Assembly (NCBI GenBank): GCA_902775355.1
Contig: CACYLY010000046.1
Span: 1 to 43,178 of the forward strand
DNA: 43,178 nucleotides
Source of the DNA: Oscillospiraceae bacterium
GTDB lineage: Bacteria > Bacillota > Clostridia > Oscillospirales > Oscillospiraceae
Direction of reading: 5' to 3'
Of the stretch, positions 8,356 to 17,545 are shown in pieces. Under the pieces are notes generated by a model. The model made no database searches and was not told where the DNA came from. It saw nothing but the letters and a program-made list of their open reading frames with translations. A program made the position numbers and the translations under genes. Numbering within the stretch: the first letter of the stretch is position 1; each line of letters begins with the position of its first letter.

Positions 8356-8928
8356 ATGCATATCATCCTGGCGTCGGCGTCGCCGCGGCGGAAAGAGCTG
8401 ATGGAGATGCTGAAGGTGCCGAATCTGAAGATCGTCCCCGCGAAAGGGGAGGAGCGGCCTCCGGAGCACGCGGGGCCGGAGGAGCTGGTGATGGCCCTGT
8501 CCGCCGCCAAGGCCCGGGAAGTGGCCCGGCAGGCGGAGCCGGAGGATCTGGTCATCGGAGCGGACACCATCGTGTGGGTGGACGGGCATGCCTTCGGCAA
8601 GCCCCATGACGAGCGGGAGGCGGCCGCCATGCTGCGGCGGCTCTCCGGCGATACCCACGAGGTTTTCACCGGCGTCTCCCTTGTCCGAAAGGGACGCTGC
8701 GTGAGCCAGTGCGAGCGGAGCCTGGTGCGCTTTCGCCCCCTGGACGAGGAGGAGATCCAAAACTACATCGCCACCGGCGAGCCCATGGACAAGGCCGGCG
8801 CTTACGGCGCCCAGGGCAAAGGCGCTCTCTTCGTGGAGCACATCGACGGCGACTTCTTCAACGTTATGGGCCTGCCCCTGTGCAGGCTGGGTATCATGCT
8901 GAAAGAGCAGGGAGTGAACATCCTTTGA
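8356..8928 (+). CDS. maf: Maf-family nucleoside triphosphate pyrophosphatase
   Basis: 190-residue Maf protein. These enzymes hydrolyse non-canonical or modified NTPs such as dTTP, UTP and modified pyrimidines to the monophosphate. The signature LASASPRRKELM is at 5-16, the conserved GADT at about 68-71 and FGKP at 79-82; the later KAGAYGAQGKGALFVEHIDG...NVMGLPL segment is typical of the family end. It opens the shape-gene cluster, and its stop overlaps the TTG start of the first mreC copy (TTGA). Maf genes sit upstream of mreBCD in many Firmicutes; here mreB is missing from between them. Confidence 0.93.
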   Translation: MHIILASASPRRKELMEMLKVPNLKIVPAKGEERPPEHAGPEELVMALSAAKAREVARQAEPEDLVIGADTIVWVDGHAFGKPHDEREAAAMLRRLSGDTHEVFTGVSLVRKGRCVSQCERSLVRFRPLDEEEIQNYIATGEPMDKAGAYGAQGKGALFVEHIDGDFFNVMGLPLCRLGIMLKEQGVNIL

Positions 8929-9767
8929 AAGAATATCTGAAGAGATACGGCTCGCGGCTGATCATCATTCTGGCCGCCTCCGCATTTCTGATCCTGCTGG
9001 GAGCCGCCGTCCGCGGCGGCGGCATGGGCGTCCTGCGGAAGGCGACGGACGCGGCCTCCGTGCCGTTTCAGAAGGTGCTGGGCTCCACGGTCAACTGGTT
9101 CAACCGCATGTACGGCTATCTGTACCAGTACGACTCCCTGATGGCGGAGAACGAGTCCCTGCGCACCCAGCTGGCGGAAGCCCAGCAGTCCGCCCGGGAC
9201 GGCGTGGCCGCCTCGGAGGAGAACAGCCGCCTGCGCCAGGCCCTGGAGCTGCGGGAAAGCCACAGAGACTACGTGCTGGAATCGGCCAAGGTGGTGCTCT
9301 GGTCCGATTCCGTCTGGTCCTCGTCCTTCACCATCAGCAAGGGCAGCAGCAGCGGCATTGAGCTGGGCGACCCGGTGATCACCGAGTACGGCGCTCTGGT
9401 GGGACAGGTGACGGAGCTGAGCGAGAATTCCGCCGTCGTCAGCACCCTGATCGACGTGGACATGAGCGTGGGCGCCTATGTGGGCTCCTCCGGCTCCGCC
9501 GGCATGGTGGTGGGCGAGTACGCGATGATGAAGAACAAAAACGCGAAGCTCACCTTTCTGGCCGACGGCGCCCAGATCTTTGAGGGCGACGAGGTGCTGA
9601 CCTCCGGCTCCGGCGGCGCTTTCCCGGCGGGCCTGAGCATCGGCACCATCTCCAACGTGCAGACCGAGGCCGGCGGCCAGATCGAATTCGGCATCGTGGT
9701 GCCCCAGGTGGAGCTGGACGCCCTGGTGCAGGTGTTTATCATCAAGGACTTCGCCCCGGTGGAATGA
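8925..9767 (+). CDS. mreC: Rod shape-determining protein MreC, copy 1
   Basis: 280-residue MreC. It has an N-terminal transmembrane helix (about 11-29, LIIILAASAFLILLGAAV), a coiled coil (about 65-110) and the extracytoplasmic beta domain with SFTISKGSSSGIELGDPV and the conserved SGSGGAFPAGL segment. MreC organises the elongasome that links MreB, MreD, RodA and PBP2. The start is TTG, overlapping the maf stop by four bases, with GGGAGTG as binding site. A second copy follows 70 nt downstream, starting with the same leader bases. The copies differ most in residues 30-60 and near 195-215. Confidence 0.92.
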   Translation: MKEYLKRYGSRLIIILAASAFLILLGAAVRGGGMGVLRKATDAASVPFQKVLGSTVNWFNRMYGYLYQYDSLMAENESLRTQLAEAQQSARDGVAASEENSRLRQALELRESHRDYVLESAKVVLWSDSVWSSSFTISKGSSSGIELGDPVITEYGALVGQVTELSENSAVVSTLIDVDMSVGAYVGSSGSAGMVVGEYAMMKNKNAKLTFLADGAQIFEGDEVLTSGSGGAFPAGLSIGTISNVQTEAGGQIEFGIVVPQVELDALVQVFIIKDFAPVE

Positions 9768-9837
9768 GGCCCGGGACTGTTTCCGAGCCCCCGCGCCCTT
9801 CGGAGAAAAAGACGACTGAGCAGGAAGTGAACATCCT

Positions 9838-10677
9838 TTGAAAGAATATCTGAAAAAATACGGCGGGCGTCTGGCCGTCATCGTGATCGCCGCCGCCTTC
9901 CTGGTCCTGCTGGGAGCGGCTACCCGCAGCGGCGTCGGCTTCGTGCAGAATGTGACCGGCATCGTGGCCGCGCCCATGCAGAAGGTGCTGAGCTCCACGG
10001 TCAACTGGTTCAACAGCATGTACGGCTATCTGTACCGCTATGACGCGATGATGGAGGAAAACCAGGAGCTGCGCACCCAGCTGGCCGAGGCCCAGCAGGC
10101 CGCCCGCGAGGGCATCGCCGCCTCGGAGGAAAACGTCCGCCTCCGCCAGAGCCTGGAGCTGCGGCAGAAGCACACGGACTATGTGCTGGAATCGGCCAAG
10201 GTGGTGCTCTGGTCCAGTTCCAACTGGTCCTCCTCTTTCACCATCAGCAAGGGACGCAGCAGCGGCATCGAGCTGGGCGACCCGGTGATCACCGAGTACG
10301 GCGCCCTGGTGGGGCAGGTGACGGAGCTGGGGGAGACCTGGGCCACCGTCAGCACCGTGATCGACGTGGACATGAGCGTGGGCGCCTATGTGGGCGTGGC
10401 CGGCTCCTCCGGCAAGGTGGATGGCGAATTCACCCTGATGAAGGAAGGAACGGCCAAGCTGGGCTCTTTGGCTGACGGCGTCCAGATCTTTGAAGGCGAC
10501 GAGGTGCTGACCTCCGGCTCCGGCGGCGCTTTCCCGGCAGGTTTGGTCATCGGCACCATCTCCCATGTGGAGAGCGACGACAGCGGGCAGATCCGGTACG
10601 GCATCGTGGTGCCCCAGGCGGAGCTGGACACCCTGGTGCAGGTGTTTATCATTAAGGACTATACAGTGGTAGAATGA
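9838..10677 (+). CDS. mreC: Rod shape-determining protein MreC, copy 2 (tandem duplicate)
   Basis: 279-residue paralogue of the preceding gene, by eye about two thirds or more identical over its whole length. Architecture is the same: TM helix at about 12-29, coiled coil at about 65-110, beta domain after that. It too starts at TTG, and the 20 or so bases before it (CAGGAAGTGAACATCC) match the leader of copy 1, which in copy 1 is the end of maf. The duplicated unit therefore included the maf tail and the ribosome binding site. Its stop overlaps the mreD start (ATGA). Function is probably as for copy 1; two MreC forms may form mixed filaments, as two MreC proteins do in some other bacteria (inference). 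Confidence 0.92.
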   Translation: MKEYLKKYGGRLAVIVIAAAFLVLLGAATRSGVGFVQNVTGIVAAPMQKVLSSTVNWFNSMYGYLYRYDAMMEENQELRTQLAEAQQAAREGIAASEENVRLRQSLELRQKHTDYVLESAKVVLWSSSNWSSSFTISKGRSSGIELGDPVITEYGALVGQVTELGETWATVSTVIDVDMSVGAYVGVAGSSGKVDGEFTLMKEGTAKLGSLADGVQIFEGDEVLTSGSGGAFPAGLVIGTISHVESDDSGQIRYGIVVPQAELDTLVQVFIIKDYTVVE

Positions 10678-11219
10678 GCTTTCGAGAATTTATACTTCGA
10701 TATTTGATGCCCAGAGTGGAGTGGAAGCGGGTGCTGCGAAACCTGCTGTATATCTTCCTCTCCCTGCTGGTGCAGACCATGCTGCTCTCCCGCACCCGCA
10801 TCGCGGGCATCTGCCCCTATGCCCTGCCCGCCGCCGCGGTGGCCCTGGGCATGTTCGAGGGGCCGGTAGCGGGCGGACTGTACAGCCTGGTCCTGGGCTA
10901 TTTTGCGGATATGGCCTTTGTGGAAAACACCGTGCTCTTCACGGTGCTCTTCCCGGCCCTGGCCTTCATGACCGGCTTTGTCTCCCGGTTTTTCATCAAC
11001 CGCCGCTTTTTTGCCTTCATGGGCGCGGCCCTGGGAGGACTGCTGCTGACCGCCCTGGGCCAGATGCTGCACACCTCCACCATGGACGGTTTCGCCGCAG
11101 CCATGATCCCAACGGCGGTGCTGCAGACCCTCTGGTCCCTGCCCCTGGCCGCCCTGGCCTATGTGTTCCCGGCCAGGTGGAGCCTCTACGCGCCGGCCTC
11201 CAAGGGCGAGAAAACGTGA
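10674..11219 (+). CDS. mreD: Rod shape-determining protein MreD
   Basis: 181-residue integral membrane protein with about five or six hydrophobic segments (NLLYIFLSLLVQTMLL, ALPAAAVALGMFEGPVAGGL, TVLFPALAFMTGF, FFAFMGAALGGLLLTALGQ, and the C-terminal SLPLAALAYVF). Size, TM pattern and place between mreC and the PBP2 gene identify MreD, the membrane partner of MreC in the elongasome. Starts at ATG within ATGA, translationally coupled to mreC copy 2. Confidence 0.9.
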   Translation: MSFREFILRYLMPRVEWKRVLRNLLYIFLSLLVQTMLLSRTRIAGICPYALPAAAVALGMFEGPVAGGLYSLVLGYFADMAFVENTVLFTVLFPALAFMTGFVSRFFINRRFFAFMGAALGGLLLTALGQMLHTSTMDGFAAAMIPTAVLQTLWSLPLAALAYVFPARWSLYAPASKGEKT

Positions 11220-11261
11220 AGACAATTCGGGATTCGAGGAGGGGGACCTGCCGGAAAGCGT

Positions 11262-11345
11262 GGGCATACAACCCCTCAGTCATCCGGCGGACCGTAACAC
11301 GCCGGCTGACAGCTCCCCTTGCACAGGGGAGCTTATAAGGAGATT
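11262..11345. repeat. CTCCCCTTGCACAGGGGAG composite repeat ending at the PBP2 binding site
   Basis: Contains AAAGCGTGGG, CAACCCCTCAGTCATCCGGC, an imperfect GCCGGCTGAC arm and the hairpin CTCCCC-TTGCACA-GGGGAG, then CTTATAAGGAG, which supplies the ribosome binding site of the PBP2 gene. Nearly the same text occurs at 15470-15552. Confidence 0.8.
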
Positions 11346-11350
11346 TCTAT

Positions 11351-13442
11351 ATGAATAAAACCATCAAACCGACCCGTGTGGTCGCCATGGCCGTGCTCTT
11401 TGTCCTGATCATGGTGATCTACCTGGCCTTCCTCTACAACCTGCAGATCGTGCAGGGAGAGGAATACTACAACAAGAGCAAGGAAATCACCAACACGAAA
11501 CGCACCGTCACCGCAGCCCGGGGCAATATCCTGGACCGCTACGGCCGGGTGCTGGTGAGCAACAAGGAATGCTACAACCTGAAGATAGATACGGCAAAGC
11601 TCTTCAAAAACGACGACCCCAACGCCGTTATTCTGGAGCTAGTGCGCATGGTGGAGGGCTACGGCGACAGCTATACCGACGACCTGCCCATCTCCATGTC
11701 CCCGCCCTTTGAGTACGACCCGGATATGACGGATATCCAGCGCACCATGCTGGAGGCCTATTTCAAGGACAAGGCCAGGGAGCGGATCCTGCCGGAAAAC
11801 CCCAACGCCGTGGAGCTGCTGAGCTATATGCGCACCCGCTACGGCATCGACAACAGCTACTCCGCCGAGGAAATGCGCATCATCGCGGGCGTGCGCTACT
11901 CCATCAACGTGCGCTACGCCATCAACACCGCCGACTATATGTTTGTCGAGGACGCCAGCATGGAGCTGATCGCCTCCATCATGGAGAACAAGCTCCCCGG
12001 CATCGAGATCGAGCGGGCCTATGTGCGGGTCTACGGCACGGAATACGCCGCCCACCTGCTGGGCTACACCGGCCTCATGACCCAGGAGGAGTACGAGCGC
12101 TACTCCCTGCTCAACTACGCCACCAACGCCTATGTGGGCAAGGACGGCATCGAGTACGCCTTTGAGGAATATCTCCACGGCCAAGACGGCGAGGTGATCG
12201 AGACCAGGAACCCCTCGGGCACGGTATTGAGTACCGTCTACCTCAAGGAGCCGGTGCCCGGGAACCACGTCTACATCACCATCGACATCGCCCTGCAGGA
12301 GCAGGTGGAGCGCATCCTGGCCAACGGCGTGGAGAACGTGCTCATCAAGGATCGGAAGCAGACCCGTGCCGAGGGCATTGCCCGCGGCGACTATGACCCG
12401 GAGATGAAGGACGAGATCACCGGCGCCGCCGCCGTGGTGGTGGACGTGCGCACCGGCGAGCCCCTGGCCATCGCCAGCTGGCCCACCTACGACGTGTCCA
12501 CCCCTGTTCAACCGGGCGCTGATGGGCGCCTACGCCCCGGGCTCCACCTTCAAGCCCTGCGTGGCCATGGCCGCCCTCACCGACCCCGGCATCGAATTCA
12601 ACACCGAGACCCGCATCAAGTGCGAGGGCGTGTTCACCAAGTACGCCGCCGAGGGCTACGCCCCTGAGTGCTGGATCTGGAACGCCATGGCGCCGGAGCA
12701 TTACACCCACGGCAACGACAACGTGACCGAGGCCATCCGCGACTCCTGCAATTTCTTCTTCTACTCCGTGGGCCACGACCTGGGCGTCACCACCATGGGC
12801 AAGTACGCCCACCTTTTCGGCCTGGGCGTCAGCACCGGCATCGAGCTGGTGGAGACCAAGGGCAACATGTCCAGCGAGGACACCCACCACTACTATGTGG
12901 ACGACGACTGGCACATCGGCGATACCATGCAGGCCGCCATCGGCCAGTCGGACAGCATCTTTTCCCCGCTGCAGCTGGCGGAGTACTGCGCCACCGTGGC
13001 CAACTCCGGCACCCGCCACTCCGCCTCCATCCTCAAGGCCATCCGCAGCTTTGACTACAGCGAAAAGCTCTACGAGCGGGAGCCGGAGGTGCTGAGCGTC
13101 ATCGACTCCCCGGAATACAACTGGGTGGCCGTTCACAAGGGCATGTACCTGGTGCTTCACGACTGGGCCTACAACGCCCCCAACTGTGAGGTCTGGGTGG
13201 ACTGCGCCTGGGAGGTGGCCGGCAAGACCGGAACCGCTCAGAAGGGCGAAAAGATCACCAACGACGGTATTTTCATGTGCTACGCTCCTTTTGACAACCC
13301 GGAGGTCGCCATTGTCATCGTGGTGGAGCGCGGCGGCAGCGGCGCCGGCGTACAGTTCATGGCCCGACAGATCATGGACGCCTATATCAACATCAAGAGC
13401 TATAAGGACACCTCCGAGGAGGAGATGATCCTGCTGCGCTGA
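11351..13442 (+). pseudogene. mrdA: Penicillin-binding protein 2 (elongasome transpeptidase), frameshifted
   Basis: Class B PBP that crosslinks peptidoglycan during elongation. Frame one runs 11351-12502 with an N-terminal TM helix (about 11-31), the dimerisation motif RGNILDRYG and TGEPLAIASWPTYDVST. The reading then jumps to another frame from about 12501: PLFNRALMGAYAPGSTFKP, carrying the catalytic S-T-F-K, then SCN, and KTGTA near the C-terminus at 13230. Homologues normally have about 15 residues between YDxST and PLFNRA; these are missing here, so a deletion of about 44-47 nt would explain the frameshift. All catalytic motifs are intact otherwise. If the break is real the gene is inactive, which is surprising for a usually essential enzyme; an assembly error is a serious alternative. 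Confidence 0.85.
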
Positions 13443-13482
13443 GAAAAGGCGCGGAAAAGGCGGAGAAATCGGAAAAAAACAA

Positions 13483-13511
13483 TTGCGTCCTGGGAAAAAA
13501 CGGGATATAAT
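13483..13511 (+). promoter_or_regulatory. SigA promoter for mgsA
   Basis: TTGCGT, 17-nt spacer, TATAAT, 36 nt before the GTG start. It separates mgsA-hisS from the shape cluster. Confidence 0.85.
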
Positions 13512-13546
13512 AACTCAGTTATTAAGAAGCGAAGGAGTTGAGAAGC

Positions 13547-13904
13547 GTGAACATTGCCCTGATGGCTCATGATCGGAAAAAAGAACTGATGGTCCAGTTC
13601 TGCATCGCTTACTGCGGGATTTTGGCGGAGCATAATCTCTGCGCCACCCACGTCACGGGGAAACTGGTGGCCGAGGCCACCGGCCTGCCCATCACCCTGT
13701 ACCTCCATGCGGATCAGGGCGGCTCTCAGCAGATCGGCGCGCGGATCTCCTTCAACGAGATCGACCTGGTGCTCTTCTTCTGCGACCCGGCCAACCCCAA
13801 GGGCTTTGACGATATCAACAAGGTGGAACGCCTCTGCGATCAGGCAGGGCCTGCGCCGGGGCGACCTGGACTGGCGCAACATCGTCAATCCCCAGAAGCG
13901 ATAA
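13547..13904 (+). pseudogene. mgsA: Methylglyoxal synthase, internal deletion and frameshift
   Basis: Begins at GTG with GGAGTTGAG upstream and reads NIALMAHDRKKELMVQFC, THVTGKLVAEATGLPI, GGSQQIGARISFNEIDLVLFF, then VERLCD. These are the signature parts of methylglyoxal synthase, which turns dihydroxyacetone phosphate into methylglyoxal. In relatives LCD is followed by about 17 residues (the NIPVATN region) and then GLRRGDLDWRNIVNP. Here GLRRGDLDWRNIVNPQKR follows in a different frame, after only four extra bases at about 13841-13845, so about 47 nt are missing. The original frame continues to 13978 through repeat sequence. The His-98-region helix of the active site is largely kept but the NIPVATN strand is lost, so activity is doubtful unless this is an assembly error. 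Confidence 0.85.
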
Positions 13905-13936
13905 GCCGCGGGATCCGCAAACCGGATATCAAGGTA

Positions 13937-13962
13937 CGGGCGACCGCAAGGGTCGCCCCTAC
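13937..13962. repeat. GGGCGACC...GGTCGCCC palindrome
   Basis: CGGGCGACC-GCAA-GGGTCGCCC followed by CTAC, between mgsA and hisS. Same element as those translated inside the portal gene. Confidence 0.8.
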
Positions 13963-13988
13963 ATATTCTATCGGATAGGAGTATTGCT

Positions 13989-15347
13989 ATGGCAAAGGTT
14001 GCACCCCGGACCCTCTCCGGCTTCATGGAGCTGGCGCCCCGGGATCAGATGAAAATGGAGCGGATGCTGCAGGCCCTGCGGGAGAGCTACTCCCTCTTCG
14101 GCTTCACGCCGCTGGACACGCCGATCATCGAGTCGGCGGAGGTGCTGCTGGCCAAGGGCGGCGGCGAAACCGAAAAGCAGATCTACCGCTTCCAGAAGGG
14201 GGACAGCGATCTGGCCCTGCGCTTTGATCTCACCGTGCCCCTGGCCAAGTACGTGGCCGGGCACTACGCGGAGCTGTCCTTCCCCTTCAAGCGCTTCCAG
14301 ATCGGCAAGGTCTACCGGGGCGAGCGGGCCCAGCGGGGCCGCTTCCGGGAGTTCTACCAGGCCGATATCGACGTGATCGGCGACGGGAAGCTGGACATCC
14401 TCAACGAGGCCGAGATCCCCGCCGTGATCTACAGCACCTTTACCCGGCTGGGCCTGAAAAAGTTCAGGATCCGGGTCAACAACCGCAAGATCCTCAACGG
14501 CTTCTACGCCATGAACGGCATGAGCGAGAAGGCCGGGGAGATCATGCGCACCGTGGACAAGCTGGACAAGATCGGTCCCCACAAGGTCAAGCAGCTGCTT
14601 ATCGACGAGGTGAAGATGCTGCCGGACAAGTCCGAGAATGTGCTGGACTTCATGGCCATCCAGGGGGACAAGGCCTATGTGCTCTCCCGGCTGGAGGACT
14701 ACCGGGGCATGGATCCCACCTTCGACCAGGGGCTGGACGAGCTGATCACCGTGACGAAATATCTCAAGGACTTCGGCGTGCCGGAGGAGAACTTCGCCAT
14801 CGACCTGACCATCGCCCGGGGTCTGGATTACTACACCGGCACGGTCTATGAGACGGAGATGATCGAGCACCCGGAGATCGGCTCCATCTGCTCCGGCGGC
14901 CGCTATGACAATCTGGCGGAGTACTACACCGACAAACAGCTGCCCGGCGTGGGCATCTCCATCGGCCTGACAAGGCTCTTCTTCGTGCTCAACGAGCAGG
15001 GGCTTCTGTCCGACGAGATCGTCACCGCCCCCTGCGACGTGCTGGTGATCCCCATGACCGAGGAGGTCGGCCCCGCCGTGGCGGCGGCCACCGCCCTGCG
15101 GCAGGGCGGCCTGCGCACCCAGCTCTACTGCGAGAAGCGCAAGTTCAAGGCCAAGATGAACTATGCCGACAAGATCGGCGTGCCCTTCATCGTGCTCCTG
15201 GGCGAGGACGAGATCGCGGCAGGGGAGCTCAGCGTGAAAGACATGGTCAGCGGCGAGCAGCGGCGCATGAAGAGCGCGGAGGCCGCGGCCTTTATCCGGG
15301 AACAGGTGGAAAAGCGCAACAGCGGCGCGGTGATCAAGGAAAAGTGA
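13989..15347 (+). CDS. hisS: Histidyl-tRNA synthetase
   Basis: 452-residue class II aminoacyl-tRNA synthetase that charges tRNA-His. Motif 2 region YRGERAQRGRFREFYQ (about 109-124), the histidine-specific loop RGLDYYTGTVYE (about 277-288) and motif 3 region GVGISIGLTRL are present. The C-terminal anticodon-binding domain covers about 340-440. Length is in the normal range (about 420-450), with a short charged tail after 440. It is preceded by GGATAGGAG and probably shares the mgsA promoter. Confidence 0.96.
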   Translation: MAKVAPRTLSGFMELAPRDQMKMERMLQALRESYSLFGFTPLDTPIIESAEVLLAKGGGETEKQIYRFQKGDSDLALRFDLTVPLAKYVAGHYAELSFPFKRFQIGKVYRGERAQRGRFREFYQADIDVIGDGKLDILNEAEIPAVIYSTFTRLGLKKFRIRVNNRKILNGFYAMNGMSEKAGEIMRTVDKLDKIGPHKVKQLLIDEVKMLPDKSENVLDFMAIQGDKAYVLSRLEDYRGMDPTFDQGLDELITVTKYLKDFGVPEENFAIDLTIARGLDYYTGTVYETEMIEHPEIGSICSGGRYDNLAEYYTDKQLPGVGISIGLTRLFFVLNEQGLLSDEIVTAPCDVLVIPMTEEVGPAVAAATALRQGGLRTQLYCEKRKFKAKMNYADKIGVPFIVLLGEDEIAAGELSVKDMVSGEQRRMKSAEAAAFIREQVEKRNSGAVIKEK

Positions 15348-15404
15348 ACAACGAACAGTGAACAGTGAACAGCGAAGAGTTCTTCACTGCGCGCTTGCCT
15401 CTCC

Positions 15405-15640
15405 CCACGCTGCCGCGCGGGGCGAGCCAAGCTCCTTTGCACAGGGAAGCTTATAAGAGAGTAAGGAAAGCGTGGGTGTACAACCCCTCAGTCATCCGCC
15501 TTGCGTGAGACGGCGGATGCCAGCTCCCCTTGCACAGGGGAGCTTATAAGGAAAGGATCCTGAATCGGCACACCTCATCCGTCATCCGCCTTGCGTGAGA
15601 CGGCGGATGCCACCTTCCCCTCAAGGGGAAGGCTATATGG
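15405..15640. repeat. Tandem composite repeats between hisS and aspS
   Basis: Three related units. One is partial (about 15405-15460, GCTCCTTTGCACAGGGAAGC). The second (15470-15552) reads AAAGCGTGGG...CAACCCCTCAGTCATCCGCC, GGCGGATGCC and CTCCCC-TTGCACA-GGGGAG. The third (15572-15634) reads CACCTCATCCGTCATCCGCC, GGCGGATGCCACC and TTCCCC-TCAA-GGGGAA. The last ends in GGCTATATGGAAGGAGATTGG, giving aspS its ribosome binding site. Confidence 0.85.
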
Positions 15641-15655
15641 AAGGAGATTGGAAAT

Positions 15656-17434
15656 ATGCAGAATCGTACTCATACCTGCGGGGAGCTGAGGCTGGAGAAC
15701 GCGGGGCAGAAAGTCAAGATCGTGGGCTGGATGGAAAACGTGCGCGTGGTGGGCGGGAACCTGGCCTTCGTGGTGGTCCGGGACTTCTACGGCACCACCC
15801 AGGTGGTGGCCGAGACCGAGGACATGGTCGCCGCCTTCCGGGCCATCAACAAGGAATCCACCATTTCGGTGGAGGGCGTCGTCCGGGAGCGGGCCAGCAA
15901 GAACCCCAAGCAGGCCACCGGCGACATCGAGATCGTGCCGGAGAAGCTGGAGGTCCTGGGCCGCTGCCGCTACAACGAGCTGCCCTTTGAGATCAACCGC
16001 AGCCGGGACGCGGACGAGGCCACCCGCCTGAAGTACCGCTTCCTGGACCTGCGCAACCCCGCCGTGAAGAAAAACATCATCCTGCGCTGCCAGGTGGTGG
16101 CGGACATCCGCCGCCGCATGACCGAGCAGGGCTTCCTGGAGATCACCACCCCCATCCTGACCGCCTCCTCTCCCGAAGGCGCCCGGGACTATCTGGTGCC
16201 CGCCCGCAAGCACCCCGGCAAGTTCTACGCTCTGCCCCAGGCTCCCCAGCAGTTCAAGCAGCTGCTGATGACCTCCGGCTTCGACCGCTATTTCCAGATC
16301 GCCCCCTGCTTCCGGGACGAGGACGCCCGGGGCGACCGGACCCCCGGCGAGTTCTACCAGCTGGATATGGAGATGGCCTTCGCCGAGCAGGACGACGTGC
16401 TGGCCGTGCTGGAGACGGTGCTGCAGCCGGTGTTTGAAAACTTCGGCATCTACAAGCGGGTCAGCCAGGCCCCCTTTAAGCGCATCCCCTACCGGGAGGC
16501 CATGGAGCGCTACGGCACCGACAAACCGGATCTGCGCATCGACCTGGAGATCCAGGACGCCACCGCCCTGCTGCAGAACATCGGCTTCGGCCCCTTCGAG
16601 GGCAACACCGTGAAGGCCGTGGTGGTTTCCGATTTCAACGCCACCCGCAAGCAGATCGACAAGCTCTGCAGCGACGTGGAGGTCCAGACCGCCCAGAAGA
16701 GCTACTGGTTCCGTCTGGACGAGAAGGGCGAGATCGTGGGCGGCATCGCCAAGTTCGTGCAGCCCGTGAAGGAGCAGGTCGTCGCGGCCCTGGGCCTGAA
16801 GCCCGGCTGCTTCGTGGGTCTGGCCGCCGGCAAGCTGGCCGTGGCCCAGAAGACCGCGGGCGTGATGCGCTCCAAGCTGGGCGTCCTCTGCCCGGAGCAC
16901 ATGGACAGGGAGCAGTACGCCCTCTGCTGGATCGTGGACTTCCCCATGTACGAGATCGGTGAGGAGAGCGGCGAGCTGGAATTCTGCCACAATCCCTTCT
17001 CCATGCCCGCCGGCGGGCTGGAGACCCTGCTGAAGGCCGAGCGGGGAGAGATGGATCCCCTGGACATCATGGCCAACCAGTACGACCTGGTCATCAACGG
17101 CTATGAGAGCGCCTCCGGCGCGGTCCGGAACCACGACCCCGAGATCATGATCAAGGCCTTCGAGCTGGTCCGCCTGGGCGAGGAGGACGTGAAGAAGAAG
17201 TTCCCCGCCATGTACAACGCCTTCTGCTACGGCGCACCCCCTCACGCCGGCGCCGCCCCCGGCATCGACCGCATGGTGATGCTGCTGACCGGGGAGGAGT
17301 CCATCCGGGAGGTCATCACCTTCCCCATGAACCAGAAGGCCCAGGACGTGATGATGGACGCCCCCTCCGAGGTGACCCAGAAGCAGCTGGACGAGCTGCA
17401 CATCGCCATCGTGGGCGAAGTGGAGAAAGATTAA
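15656..17434 (+). CDS. aspS: Aspartyl-tRNA synthetase
   Basis: 592-residue bacterial-type AspRS. It has the N-terminal OB-fold anticodon-binding domain (1-105), the class II catalytic core with RYRFLDLRNP, the flipping-loop region SSPEGARDYLVP, motif 2 PCFRDEDARGDRTPGEF, the bacterial GAD insert (about 280-400) and motif 3 GAAPGIDRMVML. It joins aspartate to tRNA-Asp; many Clostridia use the enzyme also on tRNA-Asn with GatCAB, which cannot be decided here. ATG at 15656 with GGAAGGAG seven to eight bases upstream, supplied by the end of a repeat. hisS and aspS are often adjacent in Firmicutes. Confidence 0.96.
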   Translation: MQNRTHTCGELRLENAGQKVKIVGWMENVRVVGGNLAFVVVRDFYGTTQVVAETEDMVAAFRAINKESTISVEGVVRERASKNPKQATGDIEIVPEKLEVLGRCRYNELPFEINRSRDADEATRLKYRFLDLRNPAVKKNIILRCQVVADIRRRMTEQGFLEITTPILTASSPEGARDYLVPARKHPGKFYALPQAPQQFKQLLMTSGFDRYFQIAPCFRDEDARGDRTPGEFYQLDMEMAFAEQDDVLAVLETVLQPVFENFGIYKRVSQAPFKRIPYREAMERYGTDKPDLRIDLEIQDATALLQNIGFGPFEGNTVKAVVVSDFNATRKQIDKLCSDVEVQTAQKSYWFRLDEKGEIVGGIAKFVQPVKEQVVAALGLKPGCFVGLAAGKLAVAQKTAGVMRSKLGVLCPEHMDREQYALCWIVDFPMYEIGEESGELEFCHNPFSMPAGGLETLLKAERGEMDPLDIMANQYDLVINGYESASGAVRNHDPEIMIKAFELVRLGEEDVKKKFPAMYNAFCYGAPPHAGAAPGIDRMVMLLTGEESIREVITFPMNQKAQDVMMDAPSEVTQKQLDELHIAIVGEVEKD

Positions 17435-17439
17435 CAACG

Positions 17440-17525
17440 GATCCGCAGGGGCCGACGTCCCCGGCTTCCCGCAGACAAGGCAATGGTCGAGGCGGCGGGA
17501 CGTCGAGGGCGCCGTCCCCTACAGT
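17440..17525. repeat. GGGCCGACGTC / GACGTC...CCCCTAC repeat
   Basis: Intergenic palindromic unit: GGGGCCGACGTCCCCGG and later GGGACGTCGAGGGCGCCGTC-CCCTAC. It is a variant of the unit ending in CCCCTAC found elsewhere. Nothing else is seen between aspS and comM. Confidence 0.6.
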
Positions 17526-17545
17526 CGTTTTTGAAGGGTGATTGA

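Noticed and set aside
12495-12525. Programmed ribosomal frameshift in the PBP2 gene
   Set aside because: No slippery heptamer or following structure stands out, and about 15 conserved residues are missing at the same point, which a frameshift alone does not explain.
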